From Nematostella vectensis (Eukaryota > Cnidaria > Anthozoa > Actiniaria > Edwardsiidae): a stretch of DNA of 64,000 nucleotides. The stretch lies in NCBI RefSeq assembly GCF_932526225.1, contig NC_064034.1, positions 8,542,001-8,606,000 of the forward strand. The letters run 5' to 3'. A program made the translations under genes and the position numbers. Shown piece by piece: positions 35,395 through 49,000 of the stretch. A model generated the notes under the pieces. The model had not been told where the DNA came from. It ran no database searches and saw nothing but the letters and a program-made list of their open reading frames with translations. How positions within the stretch are numbered: position 1 is the stretch's first letter; every line of letters begins with the position of its first letter.

Positions 35395-36870
35395 GTTCTG
35401 TGGGTGTGTGGGGTAATTGGGCGATGGTAGCTGTAACACTGGTGGGTGAATGCAGTAGTGGTGATTGTGGCAGTGGCGGTGACGGTAGTGACGGCATGGT
35501 GGTAGAGTGATCATGGTGGTATTGGTGAAGTGATGGTGTTGGTAATAGTGGTAGTACCGGGTGATGATGGTGGTATTGCTGAAACCGGTAGCGGCGATGA
35601 TGTTAGTGTTGATGGTGGCAGCTCTTAGGTGATGGTGGATTTGGTAGTTTTAGTGATGGTATTGGTGATGCTGGCCGGGCGTGACGATGGTACTGGTGTG
35701 ATAGTGATGATGGTGTTGGTGGTGATGGTTATGTTTGTAGTGGAGTTTGTAATGGTAGTACTAGATAATAGCGGTAATTGTGAAGGCGGTAGATATAAAA
35801 ATGGTGCTTAGTTTTTTGTTTAGGTAGCAGTCCATCCGATCTGCCTCCCCTTTCAATTCCCATTCAAACCCTTATAGTACGTACTACATACTACTACTAC
35901 TGTCATATTACTACTACTGCATACGTACTACTACTGTCCACAATACAACGCGACCCTAAATTAGGTGGAGGTAGTTGGATCGATAATAGTGTAGGTGATG
36001 ATTGGACGAGCGATAGTAGTAATTGTGAAAGTGATTGAGACGTTAGTGTTAGTGATGGCAGTTGTGGTTGTGGGGGTAGTGTTTACGGTGATGAGGATAT
36101 GTGGACGAAAATAGTGAAAACGGTAAAGGTGAAGGTTTAATGTTGGTGAGGGTTTATAGAGGTTGTTTTGGCAGCGGTAGTGAGGATGGTAATTAGGCTT
36201 ATGAGAGTTGCAGCTGTAGTGATGGTAGAACGATGGTACTGCTACTGGATGGCAGCGGTGATTGTCGGAGTGGTGATAGAGGTAATGGTGAAGCTAGTAA
36301 TGGCGGTGATTGTCGGAGTGGTGATAGAGGTAATGGTGAAGCTAGTAATGGCGGTGATTGTCGGAGTGGTGATAGAGGTAATGGTGAAGCTAGTAATGGC
36401 GGTGATTGTCGGAGTGGTGATAGAGGTAATGGTGAAGCTAGTAATGGCGGTGATTGTCGGAGTGGTGATAGAGGTAATGGTGAAGCTACTAATGGCGGTG
36501 ATTGTCGGAGTGGTGATAGAGGTAATGGTGAAGCTAGTAATGGCGGTGATTGTCGGAGTGGTGATAGAGGTAATGGTGAAGCTAGTAATGGCGGTGATTG
36601 TCGGAGTGGTGATAGAGGTAATGGTGAAGCTAGTAATGGCGGTGATTGTCGGAGTGGTGATAGAGGTAATGGTGAAGCTAGTAATGGCGGTGAAGGCTGT
36701 AGAGGTAGGAGTGGTACAGGAAGTAGTTGTTGTGGTGGTGAGAATGGTGTTAATGGTGCCAAGGGTTTTTGTGGTTGTGTTGTGGTCATGTTTATGGTGG
36801 TAGTGGTAGTGTTGGTGGTAGTACTAGTTGTGGCTATGGTGGCTGAGTGTTTGGTTTATGAGAAAGTGAA
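35395..36870 (+). repeat. GGTGAT-type cryptically simple region
   Basis: About 1.4 kb of G/T-rich sequence made of varied GGTGATGG, GTAGTG and GGTAATGG phrases, with very few C on this strand. It surrounds the ordered 48-bp minisatellite. Open frames across it follow from composition, not selection. Confidence 0.75.
36257..36688 (+). repeat. 48-bp minisatellite, nine near-perfect copies
   Basis: Unit GGTGATTGTCGGAGTGGTGA followed by TAGAGGTAATGGTGAAGCTA and GTAATGGC. One copy has ACTAAT instead of AGTAAT. Because 48 is divisible by three, several frames on both strands stay open; I regard them as artefacts. Confidence 0.95.
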
Positions 36871-36889
36871 GGAGTTATTACTTTTGTCT

Positions 36890-38018
36890 GCAGATTCTTC
36901 AAAATCACATTACCACAAAATGAAGTAATCAACTTATCCTGAACTTTTCGAGACTTATAACACACAAATTAGCAAAAAGAATTGTATAGTAATTCGCAAT
37001 AAAATACAAAATTACTGTCAAATGCTTTTCATCATTTGCATGTCTATTTATGTGTGTTAGATTTTTCAATAAAACATTGAAGATGTCTACTTCTTTTTAT
37101 TGGTCAAAATATCATACATGCTAGTAGTTAGCTACATCTTAGCTAAACGAAAATCGTCCCTCCCCTCTACAGTAAAGGAGTCATCAGACAAAGTTTTTAA
37201 CTACTTCAAAGTCAAAATGTAACCAGTCTTAGTGTTTTACCTGTGATCTAATTCTATACTTTCTAAACACAAGCTAATAATTATCAAAGGTCGTTAAGCA
37301 ATGAGGGAAATTAAATAAACGTACATATATAATGTAGTTAGTACTTCAGGAATTTTTCCTTTTCTATTTCTTGACGATTTAATACATGTGCTCGGTGCAG
37401 TTGTTCTTTGTATTTCTAAATTTGGAAGTTATTTTCGACATGAACGGTTCCATGACCTTGGCCGGAGTGATGCTTAAAAGACAGCTGTAGTTGTCAATTT
37501 TAATTCTACTTTGAAGGCACTGTCTGTCACTGGTGGTATATTATACACTATCCTTTAAATCTATGTCTTACATGTTCATTTTTATTAGCAGCGATCAGGC
37601 TTTACTTGATGGGAGGTACTGCCGGTCAAATGAAAAAATCTGAAACACAAAACAAAAGTTACAAATTCATCCCTGAGCAATAAGGCAACTGATATCTACC
37701 CTATAAGCAACATACATTTTCTAATAAGCAGCATAGGAAATGATTCAAAATATTTTGAGTAGAATCGATCAAAATCGAACCTTACTATAGCTATTTTTTT
37801 GTAATATATATGATATATAATATATTTTTCTTCCAGAACGTTTCCCTCTACCAACTATTTCGTATCGGATAACCCAAACAAGTTATCAGGATATACGTGT
37901 TCTTCGTAATAATTGCAACGAAAATTTTTTTTTTCTTAACTAGATAGCGTTTTCTCTATAATGGAGGTGGAGGGATTTTCTAATTAATGAGGTATAGTGG
38001 AGGGTTTTTCTACTGTAA
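36890..38018 (-). other. Downstream of gene B: 3' UTR and intergenic
   Basis: In gene B sense, the first AATAAA after the stop lies at about 37581-37586, some 430 bases downstream, and is a possible polyadenylation signal. The last exon could instead end at a donor-like TG|GTAAGG just before the stop, but I see no convincing further exon. Confidence 0.4.
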
Positions 38019-40022
38019 TCAAGCCTTACCAGTAAGTCTATGTAGCCTACTCACTTTATTGTGTTTGTTGAAAAGATTATCCGCGAAATGTTCCGCATCA
38101 GATTCTGGGGGAAGGCTCGTCATTCCCTGGTCATCAGGACTGTACACATAATCATACTGGTGGTCTTCCCCAGCGGCATTCACTGTATCCATTCCTGGTT
38201 TTCCTGCGTCAGCCAAATAACTCGAAGCCATTCCTTGGGCTCTGTTCATGCCTGACCCAGCAGATAAATTCTCCGTAGAGGCTTCAGCTGTTCCCTCCTC
38301 TTGTATCAATGCGCTTGACTCTCCTGAACTTGCGGGCATCCAAGCATTGCCTACACCGTACGATCCATTTCCACTACTTGTTGCCATTCTAGATTGTCCG
38401 AAAGAGTTCATATTTTGGTGGGTGTTGCCAGATGCCACGGCACTGGAATCTGCTGATGCAGCGGCCACCCCAGCATTGCCGACACCAGACGAGCCACTTG
38501 CAGACATTCCTAATTGTTGAAGGGTGGAGATGCTTTCGTAGGTGTTGCTGGTGGCAGCGGCTGCTCCTGATCCTCCGTTCATCGATACAGAGCTGTACCC
38601 CTCCATGTCAAACCTAAGAAATGGTCCAATTTCATCATCGGTAGAAATCAAATTTTAAAGCAGTTAAATTAAAGCAGATTTCCTTGCACTCGTGCATACA
38701 ACATCGTGTATATTCTGGACCCAGATCATAACGATCATTATCAAATAATGAATGCACTACAATAATAATGACATCAATAATTCGAGACAAAAGCATCACT
38801 TACATAATATCAATCTCGCCCATCTCCGCTTCAAATTGTTGTTGCTGGCTTATAGAATGGGAGTTGCTCTCAAACTTTGCGTAACCACCTCCACCGCCTC
38901 CCCCTGATACCGCTACTGCAGCCACAGCTCCAGCGCCTCCTGCCGCTCCTGCCCCAATACTTCCAGAACTACCAGCAGCCCCCCCTCCTGAAGCGGACAT
39001 CATGTAGGCGCTAGCCCCTCCTGCTCCGCCAGCGCCGCCTGCGGACGCAGATCCGGCCGCTGTGTTGAAACAAGTTTAAGTTTAACATATGAAAGAGATA
39101 AGATGCTATCTGGAGGGGGTGTGCGTGTGTGTTGGGGGGGGGGGGGGGGGGGGGGCTGAGCATTTTTTATACGACGGATTACCGACTACCGACTGAAACT
39201 GCTGGGAATTGGGTCGTCATATTGATACAAAAATCGTAAACTCGGGATGATTTTTCATTTAAATTTCACTGTTGCGGAAATAAAAACCGTTTTAGTTATA
39301 AATGTTCTAATTATTGAGTACCATTATATCTAGGCTCCACTATATTTTTAGGCAGATCGAATAGATATATTAACTTATAGAAATTAACTTTGTTAAATAG
39401 TGTCAAAAGAGGCAGGGTACATTGGCATTCTCCAGGTGCAATATAACCTTACCTGCTGCAGCTCCTGATCCCGAGGCTCCTGTGCCACTAACTGTGGAGT
39501 ATGCCGCGTAGGACTCGGTGTAGGTAGTGGTCGTCATCTCAGCATACGCAGCACCACCTGCACCACCACCACCGCCACCAGCGCTATAGCCACCCGCCTC
39601 CCTGAAAGGGCAAGTAGACAGTAATTAGTGATTCCTTAGTAAGAAAGAGCAGCTATTTAGCAGAAGGCCATCAAGTAAAGCCTTAACAAACACTTTAACG
39701 CGTTAATGATGCATTTATAGTTATAACGTCACGGCAGGGTCGAAGCCAGTAACCAAATGTATCGATCAATCGTAACCTAAAAACCTGGGAGCAAAAGATT
39801 AACGAAGATTTTCCATCGCCCCAGCCATCTGGTAATATAAAAATTACTACTCACAGCCCTGTGACCGTCATAGCAAGACTTTCTCCTCCTCCCCCTCCTC
39901 CTTCTCCGGCTCCATCCTCGTCGCCAAACTCCAGAAGTACCGTTTGGATTTCAGATTTCTGATTATATGTCGGTGGGAATTTTAAGTTCTTCAGGAAACT
40001 CGAGGTACTTGAAGAGCTCCAG
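38019..40022 (-). CDS. Gene B exons: Gly/Ala/Ser-rich cytoplasmic tail (four exons) and stop
   Basis: Exons 39855-40022, 39453-39601, 38804-39059 and 38019-38613 encode about 389 residues. They begin with a Ser run and FLKNLKFPPTYNQK, then poly-Gly and Gly/Ala stretches with scattered Tyr (for example AAYAEMTTTTYTESYAAYST), a QQQQ run, and a less biased end with YDYVYSPDDQG and RLHRLTGKA. No kinase, PDZ-ligand or known adaptor motif is recognised. The tail is low complexity but uses varied codons and proper splice sites. The stop is at 38019-38021. Confidence 0.8.
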
Positions 40023-43000
40023 CTGATAGAAATTAGATAAATATGTTTGAAGTCCACAAGGATATTCCAGTTCAGTTCTTTCAGTTCGTTTATTTCTTAC
40101 TTGTGTTGTTACAACTGGAATTTTATCTAACCTGTCGCCATTTTAATATTTTCAAAGCTTCCTGAACTACAATGTTATGTATGTAATTTATAATAGCATT
40201 TCCAGAAATAAAAGCAAGTAGTGAAGGGAGAAAAAGCATACACCTTAGCACCATACACATCTTCTGCCATACCCTAATAAAGTTAAGAGTTAAAGTGCTC
40301 ATACCTTCCCCCGGGTCCGAAACGCAGGAGCATCGGTATTGCCGTGGTAAACATCAGAATTGGAATCAGGGCTAGTGGAATGACTGCAACCAAAACATTT
40401 TATTAATTCGCTATTATTTTTATTTTACTATTTTTGAGATAAATATACTTTGGCCGAGATGTAGCTGTTAAATCATAATTATTGAAATATTATCATTTTT
40501 TTTCGTAGAGTCTAAATCTTGTTTTTTGTGAATAGTGGTCGACCAGCTCTTCCGGTAAACTTACTCCAAACATATGACTCGCCGTCCTTGGTTACGTCTA
40601 CATCCCATTTCTCTGGTCTCTGGTCTACCGCAGGTACTTTAGCAACTAAAAAAAAAGAGCCAAGAATCATTTGTGACTTAACAACTTTTCTAACATCACA
40701 TATAAGTTTGGTACTTTAGTATTTTTGTTCTTATGATAAAAATGCAACTCTTATCAAATAAAAATAAAAATGGTTTAGTGAACAATTAAGAAAAAAAATA
40801 CTTCAGGTTTTTTTTCTTATCTACTTAGTCTTGCGAAACATCTTTTTTAGCTGTTTCACAAAATTAAAAGGTCGATACTTACGTGGATCGCAACCATGGA
40901 CAGCAGCCTGCATACAGAAGCTCGTTTCCCCTTTAAGAGGATATATCCGGAGGAACTTGGCAAGTACCATGGAAGACACATTATTAGGGACTGCAGTGAA
41001 AGCACTCTTAAACTGGAAGATGAAATTGTTTGAATAAGTCTGAGGGACGTTTAAACAACAAGAAAATCAATGGTTACCTCCAATTCGTCACTATATAAAT
41101 ATATCAATTTGTAAATTTACAACCCAGAGAGAAAGCGATAAAAAGCAAATATTTTTAGTTATTGATCTTCTATTATTATCGCTATAAAATAATGTGAGGG
41201 AGATTCCTTATAATATCGGATAAAGGAGAGGAGCTTTGGGGATTGCGACTCCGCCCTCCCTTTGAGAGAAGACAAAGTGTGTTAAATTGAGTCACCGTCT
41301 AGTGTCGTTTGCGCTCCTCCCACACCGACTTCATAAAGCAATCACCAAAACCCGCTCGGAAAAAGACAAATATTTACTGGAGTCTTCCCTTTCAATTTAA
41401 AGTTCCTAATATAATTATTTACCACATATGGTTGTGCTTGACCTGGCTCGGTATAGTTGTACCACCTTGCTTCTGTGTCATTCGTGTAGCTGATGTAATA
41501 CGACTTTACAAAAGCAGTACCATTTGGACCGTCAAGGATACCCCTTGTAGTAATCGTTGTTATCATCATCGGGAGACCTTGAAAAATGGAAGGGAAATGT
41601 ATGTGTCATAATATAGTCTCAATAGTAAAAAAAATCCTCTTGATTTATAATTTTATTCATAAATTCAGATGAAACAAATATTCAAGAAATATTTTATGAA
41701 TTTCGTCGATAGAGAGTCACTGAATATTTCACACGCTACCCTAGGTCATCATTTACCTATCACAAAAAGATAAAAGGGAAACATGCAAACTGGAAAAACA
41801 AACAAACTGTGACGTTAAATTCATTTATAAAATTCTCAAGTATCTCCGATGATATGAGACATTCTACAAGTAGCGACATACCGAAGTGTATTTGAAGGTA
41901 AGGAGTAGCGTCAATAGGGGAAGCACACCAACCACTGCCATATGACCCAATGGGATCCATATACAAGCGACCTCTATGCGGCGGGTATTTATCTAGGGAT
42001 GACGAGGCTGTTATGTCTTCGTCGGAGACTCGACGATGCTTGTTACCATCATTCCTGTATACCATCACGCCAAGCTCCATGTGACCGCACCCTAGAAATA
42101 CATTACCAGTTTACAATTACTTAAAAATATGTATAAATTAAAAAAAAATTAGAGATGCATTACCAATTTCGCAGTTCTTTCCGCTATATCCCATGAAGCA
42201 TAAGCATGAATAGGTGGCGCCGTTCTTAACGCAGGTCCCTCCGTTCAGACAAGGGCTTTTCGAGCAGGATTCTGAAAACAAATAAATATTTAATGGGAAA
42301 GAAAAGAACAAAATGCTATGTGCCAACTGAACATCTATAATAACAAGTCCCAAGAATCTTGTTGAGAAATCCAACTTGATACTGAAGCTGAAGAAATAAC
42401 TGCCATCTTAAATACCTTTTAAGGCTATGTCAATGATCCCTTCGCCAATAAGCATCGGGTCGTCTCCGAATACTGTGGGTCTAACATTGTCCTTATCCGG
42501 CGTTAGAAGCTCTGCTTGAGAATTATCTGCCAGAGGTTGAACTGGGACTGGTACTACAATGAGACTCTCTTCTTTAAGCTTCTGAGCTGTGTCTAGAAGA
42601 GGCTCTTCAGGAAACAAAGGTGCGTCGAAGATGGGAACAACCACTTTGACTGCATCAGGACGAACACCGCTACTAGTATTAAGGTTGTTTTTCACTTCAT
42701 CGATTGCCCTTTTGAAGTTAGGCTGTCCTGAAGAGTTTTTCAGATTTTCCAATGCCTTTAGAAGTTCTCCTTCATTGAGAGGGCCGTCGTTAAATTGAAT
42801 TGGTGTTGTTGCGTTATCGCCAAATATGACGACACTGTAGTGTACTTTGTCGGTGCCATAGTACTTCTCGACAGATTGGATGATTAGCTTGGCTTGTTCT
42901 ATTGTCTTTGTTGCATTTTGTGTCGTTGCACTGATTGCGAAGGTGATGTCAAGCTCCGGTAGACCATCTGGAATATTTGAAGACGTAAAATACGCTTAGA

Positions 43001-46000
43001 ACACACACACATACAACAACATAAAATTATGTTGGCTCAGGGGCAAAGGGCAGAAACAGGGAAAATAATGAATGGACTAACTCATTAAACGATTTATTTA
43101 CGATTTAACAGCATACATGTTTCACACATATTTTAGCCGTTCGTCATGAATCGTGACATTCAATCAACATACCATTTAAAATAGCTTTTATGATCTCATC
43201 TCCAAGTTGCATTCCTCCGTCAGTATCTGAAGGTTTGATGATTTTGCGCTTTGTTCGTGTTATCCCAAGCAGTTCTTCCTCGTTAATATCATCACCCAAT
43301 CGAACAACGATTGGTCGAATGGCCTTCTCGTCTAAAGGCCTCATCGATTCCAGTATAGATGGACCACTTTTAGCAAACTTCTGGTCTGTAAGAACCACCA
43401 AAGCCTTCTTGGATGTGGGTTTCAATTCCGTACTGTTGAATATGTCCTCTACCTTTTTAAGTGTATTTGTGAAGTCAAGCAGACCCTCCCTTTTGGGAAG
43501 TCTGTCCAGTTTCCTTTTCAGAGCTTCCTCAGTCGGAAGGGTATCCTCAAAATCGAAGAGCACTTTAGGTGGTTCGTCAAAAGTGACGACACTTGGTCGG
43601 ATTTTCTTTCCGTATTTCTTGGTGAGGGAGCTGATAGTGTCCTTCATCAATTTATAGACCTTGTCAGTGCTGTTTTTGTTAGGCGTCACAGCAAATGTAA
43701 CAAAGACTTCAGGAACTGCAATAAGCAAATTAACAAATGAATTGAATTATATTTTGATGTATAAATAAGTCATACGATAATTACCTCCAATGATTTTGGA
43801 AATTATTTCCTCGCCAGTGTCGTAAAATGGCACATCAGACGCAGGCTTGATAACGTTATCTTTGAAGATCGTGACCCGGTCCAGCTCCTCTTTGCTTACA
43901 TCATCACCAATACCTACTGGGACGATTGTTGCACCTAAATCCTGCAATGATTTAGTCGCTGCCTTTAGTACCTGCTCGGGGTTTTCTGTATTTCTGTCCA
44001 GAATTGGAACAAACACCTTTCGCGCATTAGGCCGAATTGGTGCCTCTTCGAACAATAGTTTTGCCTCATCCATCGCTTTCTCCAGATTTGGTGCATCGTA
44101 GCTCGGTTTAGCTCCGACGGAATCTACTGCGTTGATGAGAGATTCTAGATTCGGGAACTGATCCGATAAAGCAATCTCACTGGAGGAGTCACTCCCGTAA
44201 GTTATAACGCTGTAAGTGATCTTATCGTCTCCATAACGCTGGATAATTGACTTGAGAATGTCTTTCATTATGGCTGATAAGTTTTTCCTATCTATTGATG
44301 GACTAATCGCGAAGACCAAATCAATCTCAGGAATACCATCTAAAAAGAGACAGAATATGAGTGTAATGTATCGACGAAGTAAAAACCCTTAAATAGTGGA
44401 TAATTTAAGGCCTCATTACCTTTAAGAATTCTGGCCACGATTCTGTCACCAAGGTATCCACTTGTATCTTCAGGTTTAACCTTAACCACGTCTTCCTTCC
44501 TGAGTGTCATTGATCTGAGCTCGTCGTATTTTGGGACATCTCCAATACCAGAAGAAACAACAATGATACCTTGCTCGTGTAGAGGCTTTGCTGTGTCTTT
44601 AAGAACAGTTGGAGTCTTTCCAGACGTATTGTCCGTAATAATGACCACGGCTTTTCTAGAACCTTTTCTTGTGTTGGGGGTGTTAAGTATTTTTTTAGCA
44701 TTAGTAAGTGCTTCTTCAAGGTTCGAATTCCCAGATATTGATTGCTTGATAGCTTTGTTTACTTCTTCCTCAAGTGCCTCTTCATATGGAATAATCGTAT
44801 CAAAGCTGCAGACGTTTTTAATGCTATTTCCGTAAACGACAATACTGTAGTGGAATCGATCAGTCCCAAACTTATCGCCGACCTTTTTGATAGAATCAGT
44901 CATCGTCTTGAAGGTGCTGTTTGAGGAGGTGCTGAGCGCATACACCACATCCACATCAGCAACTATAAGTAGACAACCGGAAGGCATTAAACTTTAATCA
45001 TCAGAGAGATAAATTGAACAATAAAAAACAAGTATTATGACAAGGGACAGCGACATGGCAACACGGATACAGCGTTACATATATGGAAATATTTTCAAAT
45101 GTTTGCGGAATCCCGGGTTTTCACATGTTCTATCATTCAACATAGCCATTCGACAATTCGTGGATTACGTAAGAAATCATATTAGAGATGATCTCCCAAT
45201 CGAGATCCTAAACACTACATGTAATTGCTACTTGATTGCAGAACTTGTCTCTTTGTAAGAGGTGTTGATCGTAATATGGACGGGAATTGAAACACCCTTT
45301 CATGAAAATAGTGAAGATAACAGAAATAAATTATTTCTTACTTTGTAAAACTCGATTCATTGCCTCCTCTCCTGTCTCGACATAGCTTGTGTCTTTTGGG
45401 ATCAAGACGACATGGTCTTCATAGGCAGTGATATCATCAAGTTCCCGGGGGCTCGCTTGCTCTCCAACTCCGACTGGTACCACGCGTACACCGATTTCAT
45501 GCAACATAGACGATACGTTACGAAGTTTTTCGCTTGATAATCCCGTCCGGATATCCATGATAGGTACAATGATCTTCCAAGAATTCCTGCGCACGTCCTC
45601 CTTGATGAATAGGTCTCTTGCCAACAGTAGAGCTTTATCCAGTGATGACCCCTTAGTGGTACGCGGAAGCTTTGAAACTGCCTTCAGAACTGCGTCCTTG
45701 CTGGGAAATTGCTCACCAAAGCTGTACTTAAAGATAGGCGTATCACCGTGTATGATAAAGGTGTAGTGAATTCGGCCATAGTTATAACGCTGAATGATAG
45801 ACTTGACGATATTCTGCATGTAAGTGTAAGTGTTTTCGGAATCAGCGGATGCTGCGTTCATGATGAAAATCAGATCAATGTCTGGCATGTACACTGCAAA
45901 TCAAAACACGTAACATTCAGTAAAAGACCTTCATTCAAATATTGTGGCAACAGAATGCAATATTAAAGGACACAACATTATCACCTCGAAACTTATCGCA

Positions 46001-49000
46001 TCTTCCAAATTTAAATAAAATATAGTTACATTTATAGAATTAAAATATTGTTTTAGGAAGCTAATCAATCTCGTTGCAGCTGAAATACCGGATTAAGGAA
46101 GATACAACGTAGCAGAGTCGATGACGTAGAAGGCGTCAAGAAGAGCCGTCGTATACGACCATTATTTGACTATGAAACACAACTTTGTTTTTGTGGAGAA
46201 CCGAAGAACCAGGAGAAAGAAACTCGGAGCAAAGCGAGGAACCAACTATTAATTCACAACGGAACCGGAAATCTAGCACAGAAGACATATGACGGAAAAA
46301 CATGACTTGACGTTTCCGATATTAAGCTCATTTCACATCAAATAAGACGGAAATTCCCCTAATTACTTATTGAGTAATATAAAACAAAATATCAAATGCA
46401 ATTTTTTCTTTAAAAATGATGCGACTTTTTGTAGTTTCATTAAATTGTAGGGTTTTTCGTCCCTCAGCCCATACAAAGCGCAAGGATAATCAAGGAAAAA
46501 TTATCTTAAAAATCCAAAATCTGGGTATGTGCATTTGGGCCTCACATTATTTATGTTTTCAAAAGCGATGACGTCTTAGAAAATTAATCCAAAACAAGAA
46601 ACATAAGAAAACACTCACGTCTATAGATATTTTTCATGATTTCCTCTTGAAGTTTCGTCTCGCTTGTACTATCAGCCATTTTGATAACATCTTTGTTGTT
46701 TGACGTTAAAATAGACGCTTCTTTTCCTTTGACGTTGTTACCAATACCAACGGGAATGATCCGAATCCCTTCATTCTCAAGAGAGTCCGCTGCGGTCTTG
46801 ATCTTCGTCACATCTGCACCAGAATCTTTATCCGTGATAACGACTACAATATGATCAGCGCTGATTCTTACCAACAAATCAGTGAAACTTGCTTTTGATA
46901 AAGCCAAAGCTTGTTCGATAGCACTGGTAGATCCATCACCAAATGCAATTTCACTTACTTTCGTATTCAAGCCATTTTTGTTGAAGGAAGAAGACGATGT
47001 GAAGCTATAAAGCTGGTCAGCGGTTGTGCTTCCATACCTCAAGATGCTGTAGTGGATGGTCTTTATTCCATATTTGGCGAAAATAGATTGTAGAGTGCTT
47101 TTTATCAAATCGAAGTTCTTGTTAGTACTGGCACTGATGACGAAGGTCACGTCAAACACTAAAAGAGAGTAACACCAGTGTTATTTTAACATCACACAGT
47201 TTGATGATCTAGTGCCATCTTTACGACAACGCAAATAATTTAATGGCGCTAGAATTTTTCCTCGTTTAACAAGAAACTGGCTACTAGCTCAAACGAGTAA
47301 CCTACTATACTCTGATCTTATACCGCATTCACACCAAGCACTTAAACTTATTTGAAGGTGGTTTAATTAAAATAGTTTAAAATTCTCAATCTCAAAAGAG
47401 TGGACAGAACCAAAAACAAAACTGAATAGACTGTGCTGTACATGTGATAATTCAGCTAGTAAGAATTCAGCACAATGATATACTTGGCAAGTTATTAGGC
47501 AAAGCAAAACCTTCTTAAACTAAACATGGTTTTGGTGGGAATGCAGCTTTACTTTTATGTAATTAAAATTACTTATGAAAACAGTATTTGTAAAGGACAA
47601 TGATAAATATCAATTCTCTCTAAATCACAGTAGTTGACACTTACCCTTGAGCACTCTTGTCATGATATCTCTTCCCAGATGCATTGGGTCCTCAATTGGA
47701 CTTCTCCTCATGACGTAGAAGCGGTTTAGCGCCAACCATTCAACATCAGGAATACTGTCCTCGCGGCCTACTCCTACCCCTACTGTAAGCACCTCATTAT
47801 CCCGTAGGTTGTTAATATCAGAAGACAAGGATGCTTCAGGTACCCCTGAACCTTTGTCCATGAAGACTACCAGCACTCGTCTCGCATTTGGCCGACTGTA
47901 GTTAACAAACCGTTTATTGGCGTAAACTAGAGCTTCTTGTAAGTTTGGTCCGCCCGGGATAGGGCTCGAAGATTTCAACCTTTCGATGATTTTGGTTTTT
48001 GTGAGGTTTTCTTCAAAATTGACTACGTTTTGTGTGATGTTACCAAATGTGAAGGCAGAATATTTGATTGTCCTGATGCCATATAGGTTGATGATGTTTT
48101 GAGCAGCTGTGGACATCAGACTGAACGTGGATGCTGGTATGGTTGATGTAGCAGAAATAGCAAACATCATATGAAGATCAGGAGTATAATGCCCTGAAAT
48201 GACAATCAAACATGACGAGATTAATGTCCAAAATTTATATTAAGAAATAACAATTTATATTAAGAAAGTTCATAGTTTTTGTTGGTACATACCACTAACA
48301 CATCCATACACCTCGACCCTCAGGGACAATGCATCAACTGGTGTGACAGGCTCACTCGGGTGGAACCTGACGTATCGTGCATCGACATCTCGTGGTAGTC
48401 CCGCGTAAGTGATGTGGTGCCCCGGGACGGGCGGAGGAACGGAAGATTTAAAGTCCTGTATTAAGTAAAAATACCAGGTGGGATTTAAAAAGCAGAAAGT
48501 TATAGCACTTTTATATTCAAGCCAAATTACCAAAATTATAAATGGTGTAACAGTTCAATCTTACAATGTAATAAATCTAGATAATGTAAGACCGTACCTT
48601 TGGAAATGATTTGCCATCGTCTTTGACGAAGGCGTAATTACTTCCATCTGTACTGTAAGAGACCCTGACCAATGGCTGGCTTTCATTTATTCCGGGTTTC
48701 CCGCCAAATGCTATGCCGGAGAGTTTGACTTCGACACCTACAAATTTAAATTATTAATATACAGCGGCGTAGCCAGGATTTTTAACAGGAGGGGGCTCAA
48801 AAGGCCCTTTCAAGGCATTGTCTCCTGTATTTTAGATAATGTCTCATACATTTACTGTATTTTTGGCTGCTAGAAGGGGGACGGGCCCCCTTGGCCACCC
48901 CCCTGCCTACGCCCCTGAGATGAACATAAGTAATTCTTCCGTTGGAAGGTCTAAATTTACGCGGTCAATTTGAAGTCATAACAATGCAGCCATCTAACGA

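Noticed and set aside
36168-36928. Open frames of 211 and 231 codons (plus) and 196 codons (minus) over the 48-bp array
   Set aside because: The repeat unit is a multiple of three, so frames stay open automatically; the peptides are pure repeat with no splice or start context.
38061-38617. Plus-strand frames opposite the last gene B exon
   Set aside because: Antisense shadows of a Gly/Ser/Ala-rich coding exon that has matching splice phases on the minus strand.
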